From: JANQEU01 sp965242805
GTDB taxonomy: Bacteria > Bacteroidota > Bacteroidia > Cytophagales > Cyclobacteriaceae
Assembly (NCBI GenBank): GCA_965242805.1
Contig: CBDETD010000002.1
Span: 5,808,888 to 5,872,887, forward strand
Direction of reading: 5' to 3'
DNA length: 64,000 nt
Positions 8,821 to 19,478 of this stretch are shown piece by piece (the first letter of the stretch is position 1; every line of letters starts with the position of its first letter). The translations under genes and the position numbers were made by a program. The notes under the pieces are model-generated. The model saw nothing but the letters and a program-made list of their open reading frames with translations. It made no database searches and was not told where the DNA came from.

Positions 8821-9294
8821 AGGGTCAGTGGTTGATACATGGGAAAGATAGGGAATTGAATTGAAAGAGAAAGGTAGCATTCCCATTTCAAAGATGCAGT
8901 TTAATTTTAGTCGGCGAAAGACACCCATTACTCCCTTGAAGTCAGCACACCCGTGCAGTCAGTGCATCCCTGCAGTCGTTACTTTCACATAGTCATTACC
9001 CGTTGCGTTCATTACCCACTCAGGTGATCACCTAGAGCAGTCATTTTGACTAAAGAAGAGTCCTCATTACCCCCTGCAGTCATTTCGAACGGAACATAGT
9101 GAAGAGAGAAATGACTTTTGTGTTCGGAGTGTCGATAATCCCATCCGAAATGACTACGGGAGTGAGATGGGTTAGTCACACGATACTCCGGGTCTACTGG
9201 ACTGGTTATTTGCTCAAAAAAAAGAATAGAATTAGGGACATAGAAAAGCAATGTAGTGTTGTTATACAAAGAGTAGATTCTATTGTTTAATAAG
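8821..9294. repeat. Intergenic gap with degenerate copies of the palindromic repeat
   Basis: No gene is seen here. Several ctgcagtc fragments occur at 8955-9080. A longer match (9072-9118, cctgcagtcatttcgaacgg through gaagagagaaatgac) matches the left arm of the 19479 palindrome, with an inverted remnant (ccgaaatgac) at 9145-9154. The gap must also hold the divergent promoters of the amidohydrolase and methyltransferase genes, but no clear box could be assigned. Confidence 0.5.
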
Positions 9295-9960
9295 ATGGAA
9301 ATTTTCAAATTAAAACCAGCGGGAATAAAGTATACCGATCTATCAAAGATCCCACCGGACTATACCGATAAAATGGATAAGGAGTATAACTGGATGGCGA
9401 AAGGATACGATGTATTTATGACGATCTTTCCTCTGTGGAAAAAATGGATCAAAAAGGTAATTCCACATATTCATGGCAAGAAGATTCTGGAAGTTTCCTT
9501 CGGTAGTGGATATCTGATGACTAAATATGCTTCTGCGGGATACGAAATCTATGGGATCGATTACAATGATAAGATGCTTGAGATCGCTCGAAGAAAAATA
9601 GAGAAGCTTAACATTAAGGCTGATCTTTCTAAAGGCAATGTCGAGGATCTTCCATTTGCTGATAATACGTTTGATACCGTAATCAATACCATGTCATTTA
9701 CAGGATATCCTGATGGTGATAAAGCCATGAGTGAATTGAAAAGGGTATTGAAACCTAATGGGAAACTCTTGTTGGTTGATTTCGACTATCCCGGGAACCA
9801 TAATATTTTCGGCTATTGGACTGTGAGGTTATGGGAAAAGTGCGGTGATGTGATCAAGGATATTAATTCTATCCTGAACAGATATGGATTCGATTATGAC
9901 GTTGTAACTGTTGGTGGATTCGGAAGTATTCAATTGTTTATTGCCAGGAAAGTAATTTGA
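9295..9960 (+). CDS. Class I SAM-dependent methyltransferase (UbiE/COQ5-like)
   Basis: This 221-residue cytosolic enzyme has a Rossmann-type methyltransferase fold. Motif I is ILEVSFGSG (64-72), a variant of the usual E/D-x-G-x-G-x-G. The acidic residue after beta-2 is in YGIDYND (D89), motif II is in FDTVINTMSFTGYPD, and motif III is LKPNGKLLLVDF. The substrate is not evident; the family includes quinone, lipid and small-molecule methyltransferases. ATG at 9295 was chosen over a TTG four codons upstream. It stands alone between two repeat-rich gaps. Confidence 0.85.
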   Translation: MEIFKLKPAGIKYTDLSKIPPDYTDKMDKEYNWMAKGYDVFMTIFPLWKKWIKKVIPHIHGKKILEVSFGSGYLMTKYASAGYEIYGIDYNDKMLEIARRKIEKLNIKADLSKGNVEDLPFADNTFDTVINTMSFTGYPDGDKAMSELKRVLKPNGKLLLVDFDYPGNHNIFGYWTVRLWEKCGDVIKDINSILNRYGFDYDVVTVGGFGSIQLFIARKVI

Positions 9961-10421
9961 TCTAATCAATTATTGCGTCCGGACCCGGTTACCTTTTCTC
10001 TTGATTGGTTGCTCTATTCACTCTCATTTCATCCGTCTTAGGAGCCTCACTGCACTTCTGTTGTCACTTCTCCCTTACTTTCCAATCGCCGAAAACGATC
10101 ACGTGACTCCCAGTTCGGTCGAAATGACTGGACGTAGTGAGGATTGGTATTAGTGAGATTAGAAAGATTGCAGAGGATGCAGTAGGGGCATTCAAAAAAG
10201 CCTGTAAATAACCACGAAAGATTATTGGTAGATATGATGGTAGGATCCTCCCAGATAAACGTGATCGTCGTTTCAATAAATGATTAAAAACGGATTCATA
10301 GAAACTTTGGTATCTTGAGATAATTATTAAGTTTCAAACATATCAGTGATACTTGAATGTCGAAAATAATTTGATGGACAAATCTAACCCGAGTACAAAT
10401 TGATCGAAAAAGATTGATGTC
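9961..10421. repeat. Intergenic gap with degenerate palindrome pieces
   Basis: The 461-base gap contains broken matches to the palindromic family (10112-10140, cggtcgaaatgactggacgt). A tract at 10180-10245 loosely resembles one on the far side of the next gene (11480-11555); both contain gtagggg, ttcaaaaa and a taagatcct/taggatcct motif. A short minus-strand open frame (10064-10276) lies across these repeats and is not taken as a gene. Confidence 0.4.
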
Positions 10422-11273
10422 ATGCTGAAGAAACTACATTATTTATTGCAAAATCGTCTTCTTCAATTCATAGTTGCAACCATACTTCCTGTTACGGTTA
10501 CATGGGGATTTATAGAATTCCTAAACAACTATCTACCAGAAACATTCATTAACTCAATTCATGTATTTGTTTTCATTATTCTGGTATCCATCATTTATGG
10601 TGTTTCTAAGACATACCCAAGGGATTCAATTGTAGTTGTCAATAAAAAGAACGAAACTAGAATTGAGTTCGGCTTTTCTGATACAGTTAGCTTAAGTGAA
10701 TTTGATTTGGTAATTCCTGTAAATGATTGTTTTGACTGCTTTAATGACAAAACGCTGGTTTATGAATTCATTCAAGAAGATTATGACGGAAACTCCGTAA
10801 AATTTTTGGAGGATACTTTTATTAACCTCAGGGAAAACGGGATAGATGGCGTTATTGAACCGACTAAAAAATTTGGAAACAACAAAAGGTTTGATATCGG
10901 TACTGTAGCAGTGATCGAGTCAAGAAAGCGAAGAGTTTATCTGGTGGTGGCAGCTACTATAAATGCGAAGAAGCAGGATAAAACGGACTCGTCGAAATTA
11001 TGGACTGCATATAATAGTCTTTGGTCAAAAGTGAAACAAGAAGGGAGACTAAACGATCTTTTGGTCACCGTTTGGGGTAGAGGTCAAACAGCTGTTTCTT
11101 ACTCAAGACAACAGCTTACACACTTGCTTCTTTCATCATTCATCTTGAGTGAGGCGGATCGAAAGATTACAAATCGCATTTTCATCAACACTAGGTTAGA
11201 ACATAAAGGAAGTGTTGATCCTGATTATTTTGAGGACATGAAAAGATTTTTATCCTCAATTAATTATCAGTAG
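10422..11273 (+). CDS. Two-TM plus macro-domain protein, ThsA-like (type II Thoeris effector-like)
   Basis: The 283-residue protein has two N-terminal membrane helices (about 13-31 and 46-60) and a cytosolic domain from about 80 to 280. That domain resembles the ThsA macro domain (formerly DUF6430): EFDLVIPVNDCFD, then FDIGTVAVIES, VYLVVAATI, a W-rich helix (LWTAYNSLWSKV), VTVWGRGQTAVSYSRQQLTHLLLSSFILS. In type II Thoeris, a TIR protein (ThsB) makes a histidine-ADP-ribose signal that the macro domain of a two-TM ThsA binds, leading to membrane damage and abortive defence. No TIR gene lies within reach, so this is an orphan effector, a stand-alone relative, or one partnered in trans. Domain assignment is by pattern recognition only; the alternative is an unrelated two-TM protein. 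It is A/T-richer by eye than its neighbours. Confidence 0.6.
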   Translation: MLKKLHYLLQNRLLQFIVATILPVTVTWGFIEFLNNYLPETFINSIHVFVFIILVSIIYGVSKTYPRDSIVVVNKKNETRIEFGFSDTVSLSEFDLVIPVNDCFDCFNDKTLVYEFIQEDYDGNSVKFLEDTFINLRENGIDGVIEPTKKFGNNKRFDIGTVAVIESRKRRVYLVVAATINAKKQDKTDSSKLWTAYNSLWSKVKQEGRLNDLLVTVWGRGQTAVSYSRQQLTHLLLSSFILSEADRKITNRIFINTRLEHKGSVDPDYFEDMKRFLSSINYQ

Positions 11274-11640
11274 ACAATAAGCTAAAATATAGAAACCTTG
11301 TAAAAATGACACAATCGAAAAGGTACGATTTTGTTGCGTTAATCTTCCAATTGGCGGATGAGAAATCCATTTATGAGTAGTGCTACCATTCATGAATAGA
11401 TTTCTCAGTCCGCTACATGATTAGTGGACGAACTACGGATTCACAAGCTCCCTTCGAAAAGACTGCAGGGACGTTGTAGGGGATTGTTCAAAAAGACCAT
11501 CAATGCCCGATGAGATGATAATGGTTTTGGAATGACTGTAAGATCCTTTTTGAATAAATTCAAACAACGTGATACGTTATTTAAGAAAATAATGTATATT
11601 GATCAATTACAGATAATGGAACTTTATACTCACTGTTAAC
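11274..11640. repeat. Intergenic gap with a palindromic repeat copy (core 11354-11413)
   Basis: Arms 11354-11376 (gcggatgagaaatccattta) and 11389-11413 (catgaatagatttctcagtc) form an imperfect inverted repeat with a short loop. The right half continues into a partial match ending ttcgaaaagactgcaggg (11453-11470). This is the same family as 19479-19590. The remaining bases to 11640 are A/T-rich, probably carrying the promoter of the next gene, but no consensus box was assigned. Confidence 0.6.
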
Positions 11641-13359
11641 TTGCCAAACACGAACTCACAATCATCCATTCCAACTGTAAGGGTAGAATACATTTACGCA
11701 TTACTACTACTGACATGCCCTCAGCCCTTGCTCTCCCAGAATCTCGAGAACCTATCGGATCAAAAACCTATTGATTACAATGGGAATATTTCTATGGTCT
11801 CCACTTTCTATGATAGTCACGGCATCGCCAGCAGGAGGGATCCCTTTTTCTGGCAGCTCAATGCAAATCTTAATTTCACGATCCTGGGGATCATTCAGGC
11901 ACCATTTGCAATGACCATCAGTCAACAAAATAAAAGATTTTCCCAGCCACAACCCTTTAATAGGTTTGGTATCAGTCCAACATATAAAGCGTATTCTCTT
12001 CATTTGGGTCATCGGACCATGCGATTTTCGGACTATACACTTTCAGGTAATCTCTTTTTTGGGGTAGGGGCAGATTTCAAGCCATCGAATAATCCACTAC
12101 GGATAAGTCTAATGTATGGTCGTTTTGCTAAACCAGTAGCGAGATTTTCTGAAGATGGACAGGTTTTTGCAGAGCCTTCATACAAAAGAATGGGCTTCGG
12201 AGCCAAAGTAGGTTATCAGAAAACTAATCATGAATTTCACTTTATTTTATTCAAATCTGCAGATGATAATGGATCAATCGATCCTATGGATTCATTGGAT
12301 ATTTACCCGGAAGAGAACCTAGTATTAGGCGTAGACGGAAAGTTTCGAATATCAAATCAAATTCAATGGAAGACTGAGTATGCATTTAGTATGTTTACCA
12401 GAAATACATCAACTCCTGAAATATTCATCGATGAATTCAGCTTTGTAAATAATCTAGGAGATCTTTTTGTTCCGAGAGCTTCATCTTCATACTCCAGAGC
12501 TCTATTCAACGAGTTACAATTCACATTCAAAAAAATCAATTTTAACATTGCTCACAGAAGGGTTGATCCTGATTATTCCACTCATGGATCCTCTTTCATA
12601 AATAATGACTTTGAAGACTTTAGTTCAGGGATAATTTTCCCACTATTGAGAGGTAAACTAAATGCTACTGGTAATATTGGATTTCAAAGAAATAATTTAG
12701 ATGACCAGCGACAAGCAACGTTAAGCCGTTTAATTTTTTCATCCGGAGTCACGGGACGTGTCAATCAAAAGGTTAGTTTTCAAGTCAACTATTCAAACTA
12801 TAATTCACGCACAAGGCAAAGTGTATTGCAACGTGATGTCTTGACTGACACTCTTGAATATGTCCAACTAACAAGAAACGGATCATCGTTGATCTCCTAT
12901 ACTTTTGGGCAAGGGGATTCCCAATCTGGCATATCATTGTTCAGCACATTTCAAGATATTAAAGACAATTCTGGATCAAACTCAAGATTCTTCAACTACA
13001 CATTAAGCTTCCGGAGGAATATATTCAGTGAGGTGATTCTTTCCTCTTCATTTATGGTGAGTGAAACAAGGAGTAGAAATTCAGAAAATATAAGAATAGG
13101 ACCCACCATCAATCTTAGCAAGTCATTCCGGAATAATAAGTTCAGAACAACCTTGTCTTATAGTAACCTCCGTAATTATGTTGGCGGAGACTTCGAGGGT
13201 AATGCTAGTCCATTGAGATTGAACACTTCGATCCGTCTTGGAACTCGACAAAATATTTCCATCGGAATATATTACTTGTCCAGAAAGTATCCCGCGGAAA
13301 CAAAGCGACAAGAGCTACATGAACTAAGAACAAATTTCAAATACAATTTGAGGATATGA
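11641..13359 (+). CDS. Predicted outer-membrane beta-barrel protein of a gliding/adhesin cluster
   Basis: I do not recognise a named family. The 572-residue product has a likely signal peptide (hydrophobic ALLLLTCPQPLLSQ, about 20-33). A long region of alternating polar/aromatic strands follows (for example LYLGHRTMRF-like and FNYTLSFRRN-type segments), typical of an outer-membrane barrel. It ends in a strand with a terminal aromatic/hydrophobic pattern (TNFKYNLRI). The start is TTG at 11641; no in-frame ATG exists between the preceding stop (11614) and the signal peptide. It lies 112 bases before the PKD adhesin gene and points the same way, so a role in export or anchoring of that adhesin is plausible but inferred. 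Confidence 0.65.
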   Translation: MPNTNSQSSIPTVRVEYIYALLLLTCPQPLLSQNLENLSDQKPIDYNGNISMVSTFYDSHGIASRRDPFFWQLNANLNFTILGIIQAPFAMTISQQNKRFSQPQPFNRFGISPTYKAYSLHLGHRTMRFSDYTLSGNLFFGVGADFKPSNNPLRISLMYGRFAKPVARFSEDGQVFAEPSYKRMGFGAKVGYQKTNHEFHFILFKSADDNGSIDPMDSLDIYPEENLVLGVDGKFRISNQIQWKTEYAFSMFTRNTSTPEIFIDEFSFVNNLGDLFVPRASSSYSRALFNELQFTFKKINFNIAHRRVDPDYSTHGSSFINNDFEDFSSGIIFPLLRGKLNATGNIGFQRNNLDDQRQATLSRLIFSSGVTGRVNQKVSFQVNYSNYNSRTRQSVLQRDVLTDTLEYVQLTRNGSSLISYTFGQGDSQSGISLFSTFQDIKDNSGSNSRFFNYTLSFRRNIFSEVILSSSFMVSETRSRNSENIRIGPTINLSKSFRNNKFRTTLSYSNLRNYVGGDFEGNASPLRLNTSIRLGTRQNISIGIYYLSRKYPAETKRQELHELRTNFKYNLRI

Positions 13360-13471
13360 GATCAGCTTCTCGGTTATAAGGTTTTGTCATATTCACAATT
13401 AATTCAGACCAATTTGGCAAGGTTACTTCTTTTACTAATCGGATTTTCATTACCAAACAGAAGAAGAAATA

Positions 13472-16400
13472 ATGATCTGTAAACCATTATATCATTTCAT
13501 GACATGTTTTCTTGGAATCTGTTCCTTTGGAATTACTAGTGTAGTCGCGAACGATATTACACCTTCCGCGGATTTTAGTTATTCATTTATTGGAAATCTT
13601 CAATGCGAGAATAACACTATTCAATTCACAAATCTTTCTACCACCCTTTCAGGTTCAATAGTTTTAACAATTTGGGATTTCGGTGATGGAAAAAGTTCAG
13701 CAGTTTTTCTCCTGTTCACACCTATAGTTCTTCGGGGAATTTCACCGTCCGATTAACTGTTCAAAACTCCAATGGAGATATTGATATTAACTCTACAATA
13801 ATTAATGTCAATCCCCAGCCTGATGTAAATTTTATAATAGATGGTATTACTACAAATCAGTGCGTTGGTACTGCGCAGACATTTCGAAACCTTTCGACCA
13901 TTTCCGTCGGATCTCTCAATTATTCATGGGATTTTGGAGATGGAAATTCCTCAACCTCGATAAACCCTACCCATTCATATTCAATTGCAGGAACATACAT
14001 CATATCATTGACAGCATCTTCGGATTTGACAGGATGTTATGATGTTTCTTCAAAAGAGATAATAATATCCCCAAACCCCGTTGTAGACTTTGATGTAGAT
14101 GATGTTTGCTTTGGATTTCCCGCCGAATTTGTCAACGTATCGTCAATTCCATCAGGTTCAATAAGTTTTACCTGGGACTTTGGAGATGGAAATGTCTCCA
14201 CGTTGTCAGAACCTTCTTATTTGTATTCAACAGATGGAACTTTTCCTGTTATTTTGACAGCTATATCCTCAGAAGGTTGTACCGGACAGAAGAACTCCTC
14301 CATAAATATTCATTCACAACCGATAGCATCTTTCGATTTCATCGATCATTGTTTCGGCACACCTACTAATTTCAACAATCTTAGTACGATAAATTCAGGT
14401 GTATTGGACTATAAGTGGGAATTTGGAGATGGAGTCATCTCTACTCTTGAGAACCCAAGTCATCAGTACAATTTTCCGGGTTCTTATTCCGTGAGTTTGA
14501 CGACTTCATCTGACAACGGGTGTGTTGATAATCAATCGAATGTGGTTACATCTCACCCAGTCCCAAGAGCTGATTTTGACTTGGAAGATGTTTGCCTAGG
14601 TCTGCCTTCAACTTTCCAGAATTTAAGTTCAATAATATCGGGTTCCATTACCTATTCGTGGGATTTTGGTGATGGAAATTCCTCAACGCTTAAAAATCCA
14701 ACCCACATTTTCACCTACCCAGATGAATATGATATTCAGCTCACTGCTACTTCGGAATTCAGTTGTCAAGATATAAACTCAAAAAAACTTAAAGTATTGG
14801 AATCAACCCAATCCGGCTCAATTTCTGGCCCGAATGTCTTATGTATTGATGATGATTCGCGTTATAACCTTTTCCTTAATGGACATGTTGGATCGATTCT
14901 GAGGTGGGAAAAGTCTTCAAATGGATTGAATCAGTGGTTATCGATTGAGAATACATCAAATTTCCTCGAAATAAGTGAGTTGACCGAATCAACGTACTTC
15001 CGGACTGTTGTACAGAATGGTTTATGTGATGTTATGACTTCAGATCCACTATTTGTTGAAGTGAATGGAAAATCCAAAGGAGGAATACTATCAGGAGGAG
15101 GCAACGTTTGTTATGGAGAAAATTCAGGTACACTTACACTAACAGGATTATCAGGATCGGTTTTAGGATGGCAAAAGTCCACCATTTCCGATGAAGGTCC
15201 CTGGACAGCTATCTTAACTACTGGGAACGAGTATCAATACATTGATCTCACAAAAACAACATATTTCCGAGTAGAAGTCCAAAATGGTGTCTGCGGCAGT
15301 GTTTTTTCTGAAGTGGAAAGAGTAACAGTGGATGAAGAACTTTTAGCAGGGATTCTTGTGGGTGGTAGTGTAAATGTATGTGAAAATGACAACTATGGAT
15401 CATTGGTACTGTCCGGGTATAATGGGGACATTATCAGGTGGGAGAGCGCCACAAATGACCAAGGACCGTGGAGTTCAATAAATCTAAACTCTCCATCAAT
15501 CAATTATGAGAATTTAGGGAATACAACTTATTTCAGAGTAATAACAGAAAATGGAAGCTGTGGACAAACAACATCCAACAAGGCCGTAATCTATGTCAGT
15601 GAATCTACTGATCCAGGAGTTATATCCGGAATTTCGGAAGTGTGTGCAGGGAGCAATGAAGGAATATTGACTCTTTTCGACTACTCAGGTGACATATTGC
15701 GATGGGAATCAACAGTTGACAAGATTGATTGGATAGATGCTGGAATTGATGGATCATCATTACCTTTTTTTGATCTCGGGCAAACGACCTGGTATAGAGT
15801 TGCAGTTCAAAATGTTGATTGTGGCGAATTATTCACCCCAGTTCATGAAGTGAAAGTTCACCCTTTAGCTTTAGTAGATTTTGAAGTTGATGATGTTTGT
15901 CAGGGAGAGAGTAGTGAATTTGTTAATAATACCACCTTGGTGGAAGGTGAGATTCAACAATTTTTGTGGGATTTTTCTACCGGATCTTCTTCGACGAACA
16001 TCTCTCCCAAATATTTATTTCCAGATCATGGGAGCTATCCAGTCACACTAAAGGTAATAACCATGGAAGGATGTGTTGATTCCTTGCAGCAGTCCATAAA
16101 CGTCAATCCAAAACCATCCGCGAAATTTTCTGTAGAAGATGTATGCGAGGGAGATTCGGTAAATATAATAGACCTTTCCAGTGTTGATTTGGGTGAAATT
16201 GTAAATTATAATTGGTCACTTGGAGATGGTAATCAATCAATACAGAAAAATATTCAACATCTATACAATGGTCCTGGAGACTATACTATCGAACTTGATA
16301 TCAAGTCAGACAACGGGTGTAATTCTACCGCATCCAAGATCTTGACTGTGGAACCTGCGCCAGTAATTCAATTTGAGGCCAAAGATGTATGCTTTGGCAC

Positions 16401-18072
16401 ACCGATGGAATTTCAAAATAATTCAACTATCAATGAGGGAGTACTAAGTTATGAATGGATTTTTAGTGATGGTACAGTATCTGGCAATGATAATCCCCAA
16501 AAACTTTTTGATAAACCAGGGACTCACACTGTGGAATTAAGTGGAATATCCGACAAAAGTTGCATTTCTACACTTATCAAAGATGTGCAGGTAATTGAGC
16601 AGCCAATCGTCAATTTTGAGGCTGATAATTCTTGTGTCGGAAGCATTGTGACATTTGAGAATATCTCCATAGGTGATAGTCTTTCCTATAATTGGAGTTT
16701 CGGTGATGGCACCTTTTCTCAAACAAAGTTTGTAGAACATATTTACAATGCACCGGGAGTTTACAATGTTTCCTTATCGGCAGAGAATGTACAGGGTTGT
16801 GGTGATGTTGATGAAATTCTTTTGTCAATTCAACCATTGCCACAACTAAACTTTGTCAGCGAAGAAGCATGCGAAGGTGATTCAGTTCTATTTCAAAATC
16901 TTTCCTCGATATCCTCTGGAAATGTTGAATACCTCTGGGATTTCGGTAATGGACGATCATCATTTGAAACCAGCCCTTCGCATTACTACGATTCCTTGGG
17001 GTCGTACGTGGTTCAACTAGAAGGTCGATCAGAATTCGGATGTATTTCAAGAAAATCTCAGTTGATAGAGATCTTTCCATTACCGAAGCCAGACTTCAAA
17101 ATCGATCCGGTATGTGCTGGATTAATTTCTTTCTTTCAGAATAATTCTATGATTGAAATTGGAGAAATAGAAAGTTTTTTATGGGATTTAGGCAACAACA
17201 TGAGCTCTACATTAAGGGATCCCTCCGTGCGTTACGAAAATTCTGGTGGTTACAATGTTGAGTTGACCGCAATATCAGATAAGGGTTGCCTTGCCAGTAT
17301 TAAGAAGGAGGTGTTGGTAAAGGACACTCCAATTGCCGATTTCGAAATTCAAGATGTATGTTTTGGTAACTATGTTGAGCCAATTAACAAGTCAATCAGT
17401 GGTGCTGGATCTCCCACATTCCAGTGGGAATTTACAGAAAGCGAAGTTTCTGTTCTGAAGAACCCAAAATATAAGTACGAGAAACCTGGAGTTTTTTCAG
17501 TTTCTCTAGTTACCAAATCTGATGAAGGATGCCTTGACTCAATTACCAGATCAGTCATGGTATATGAACTTCCGGATGTTAATGCTGGAAATGATACCAT
17601 AGTATCACAAGGGTTCAAAGTCCAATTAAATGCAACCGGGGCAAGGAGCTATTCATGGGAACCAATTGAATATCTGAATAATTCCGAAATATCAAATCCG
17701 ACAGCTACTGTCGTGCAGCCAGTCACATACACCGTTACAGGAAAAGATTCATTTGGTTGCGTGGGTATTGACTCGGTTTATGTGGGAATGGAGGATGATT
17801 TTGTCCTTGTTACAAACAATGTCTTCACGCCAGATGGAAATGGTCAAAATGACACATGGGTAATTGACAATATTGAAACATTTGGGACAGCTAATGTTAC
17901 GGTATTTGACAGATATGGAAAATTAGTTTTTGAGGACAGAGAGTATACTAATGATTGGAACGGGACAGCAGGAAACGATATTCTGCCTGATGGGACCTAT
18001 TACTATGTGATCACTTTTTCTAACAGTCATAGAAAGTACCACGGTGCTATTACTCTGATAAGAAATAGATGA
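13472..18072 (+). pseudogene. Giant PKD-repeat adhesin with gliding-type C-terminal sorting domain, frameshifted
   Basis: Read through one frameshift, this is about 1,530 residues. The order is a signal peptide (about 1-27), five PKD domains (WDFGDG motifs), four ~85-residue cysteine-containing repeats of another Ig-like type (each with ILRWE/IIRWES-like cores and TYFRV..QNG.C), seven more PKD domains, a linker (NAGNDTIVSQGFKVQLNATG) and a terminal CHU_C/gliding-motility domain (NVFTPDGNGQNDTW ... GTYYYVITF). Such proteins are exported by the type IX system and held on the cell surface. The 5' piece (13472-13756) and the rest are out of frame. Adding one T to the five-T run 13704-13708 restores an unbroken PKD domain (AVFSPVHTYSSSGNFTV). 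The rest has no stop until 18072, so it is a sequencing error, phase variation or a very recent lesion. The long downstream frame alone would be called 14008-18072 from a TTG. Confidence 0.85.
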
Positions 18073-19394
18073 AATCGAATATCTACCATATCAGATCCAT
18101 ATTAATAATGCTTTCATTTTGTATTTATTTTAAAATGTATTCACAGCAGAATTTGATTCCCAGTCATTATTATATGAATCCCTATTTGATTAACCCAGCC
18201 AAAGCAGGGGTCGATAAAAGTAGCAATGCGTATTTCATTTATCGAAATCAATGGGCAGGGGTGGAAGGTGCTCCGGAGAGCCAGATTTTCACCCTGGACG
18301 GTGGATTAGAGACAGAGCGAATCGGGTTAGGATTAACATTTTTCAATGATGTGATGAATGTTCTGGGGAGCACTGGTGGTGCACTTACTATGAATTACGA
18401 AGTTTCCTTATCATCAAAACAGAGTTTAAGGTTTGGCATGTCCGGTTTGGTTCAACAAAATAGGATTTTCTTTGAACGAATAAAGGTGGATGACCTTACG
18501 GATCCAAATCTGTTGAGCAACAACAGCAATGAAACGAATTTTGATCTGAGCGCTGGATTGGCTTACCAATACAACCAGGTGCACATTGGATTTTCAATAA
18601 ACCAAATGATCCAAAATGAAGTCACACATAAGAATTCTCCTCTTTTTCAGTCGCTTTCCTATAAAAATGTAAGACACTACTATTCCTCTTTCTCCTATAA
18701 TCTTGAAGTAAATGATAAATGGGAAGCAGCACCAATGATAATGGTTAGGACGGTTGAAGGTTTACCATCGCAGTTTGATGCGAATACAAAAGTTACATAC
18801 AATAAGAATATATGGTCGGCATTGACTTATAGGTATAAAAGTCACGTAGGATTAGCTTTCGGTTTGCTGCTATCAAACAGATATGTTTTCGGCTATAATT
18901 TTGAAATTCCGACGAATGACCTTCGCCTGGTAGGAGGAACTACCCATGAATTCCTCCTAGGGTTACGATTAGGTAAGCCAAAACATAACCAGGATGGTCT
19001 GAAGATCTCTGAGGATCACATTCGGATTTTGGACGATCAGTACAGATCCCAGATGACCCAGATCGATTCGGTAGTTGAGCGAAACGAAGAGAAAAACAGA
19101 CTCCTGGCTTTAATGAAAGAGGCCCTTGACAGTGAATCCGAGGAGATCCGCGAATTGATATCAGACTATGAATCATTCAAAGGCGACATTAACTCCATAA
19201 AAGAATCGATGAGTGACTTGTCCGATGATGAGGATCTCCGGTATTTCCTGGTGCTTGGTGTTTTCAGTAAGCTGGAAAACGCCAATTTATTCCAGCAGAT
19301 ACTTCTGGAAAATGCCCGGATGGACACTAAGGTTGTCCCTGGAAACACCAGTGGTACATGGTATCTGATCCATGTATCGGGATTGAAAAGGTGA
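18069..19394 (+). CDS. PorP/SprF-family type IX secretion protein with C-terminal SPOR-like domain
   Basis: The 441-residue protein overlaps the adhesin stop by 4 bases (ATGA), so the two are co-translated. It has a signal peptide (about 1-25, ending MYSQQ) and the PorP/SprF signature HYYMNPYLINPAKAG (about 33-47). A beta-barrel region to about 305 is typical of this outer-membrane family, whose members help secrete and anchor gliding adhesins. After the barrel comes an unusual extension. First is a predicted coiled coil (about 315-385, rich in E/D/S/L). Then a segment of about 50 residues (YFLVLGVFSKLENANLFQQI ... WYLIHVSGLKR) matches the pattern of a SPOR peptidoglycan-binding domain. Barrel plus SPOR suggests the protein grips both outer membrane and cell wall; that is inference. 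Confidence 0.88.
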   Translation: MKSNIYHIRSILIMLSFCIYFKMYSQQNLIPSHYYMNPYLINPAKAGVDKSSNAYFIYRNQWAGVEGAPESQIFTLDGGLETERIGLGLTFFNDVMNVLGSTGGALTMNYEVSLSSKQSLRFGMSGLVQQNRIFFERIKVDDLTDPNLLSNNSNETNFDLSAGLAYQYNQVHIGFSINQMIQNEVTHKNSPLFQSLSYKNVRHYYSSFSYNLEVNDKWEAAPMIMVRTVEGLPSQFDANTKVTYNKNIWSALTYRYKSHVGLAFGLLLSNRYVFGYNFEIPTNDLRLVGGTTHEFLLGLRLGKPKHNQDGLKISEDHIRILDDQYRSQMTQIDSVVERNEEKNRLLALMKEALDSESEEIRELISDYESFKGDINSIKESMSDLSDDEDLRYFLVLGVFSKLENANLFQQILLENARMDTKVVPGNTSGTWYLIHVSGLKR

Positions 19395-19399
19395 TGGTT

Positions 19400-19432
19400 C
19401 CCTGCAGGCCTTCCGTCGGAAGGCCTGCAGGG
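19400..19432 (+). terminator. Strong hairpin after the PorP/SprF gene
   Basis: A perfect inverted repeat with 16-bp arms around a single central base: ccctgcaggccttcc (19400-19414) against ggaaggcctgcaggg (19418-19432). It starts 6 bases after the stop codon. There is no T run downstream, so it may act as a transcript end or stabiliser rather than a classic intrinsic terminator. Confidence 0.6.
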
Positions 19433-19478
19433 ATGCATTCTGCAATCATTTCGACCGTTCTAGAACTCCTATTCCGCC

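Noticed and set aside
9099..9290. A 63-residue frame upstream of the methyltransferase
   Set aside because: It lies across palindromic-repeat fragments, and the frame is explained by the repeat.
10064..10276. A 70-residue minus-strand frame in the gap before the ThsA-like gene
   Set aside because: It overlaps repeat pieces and has no start signal; the composition is not protein-like.
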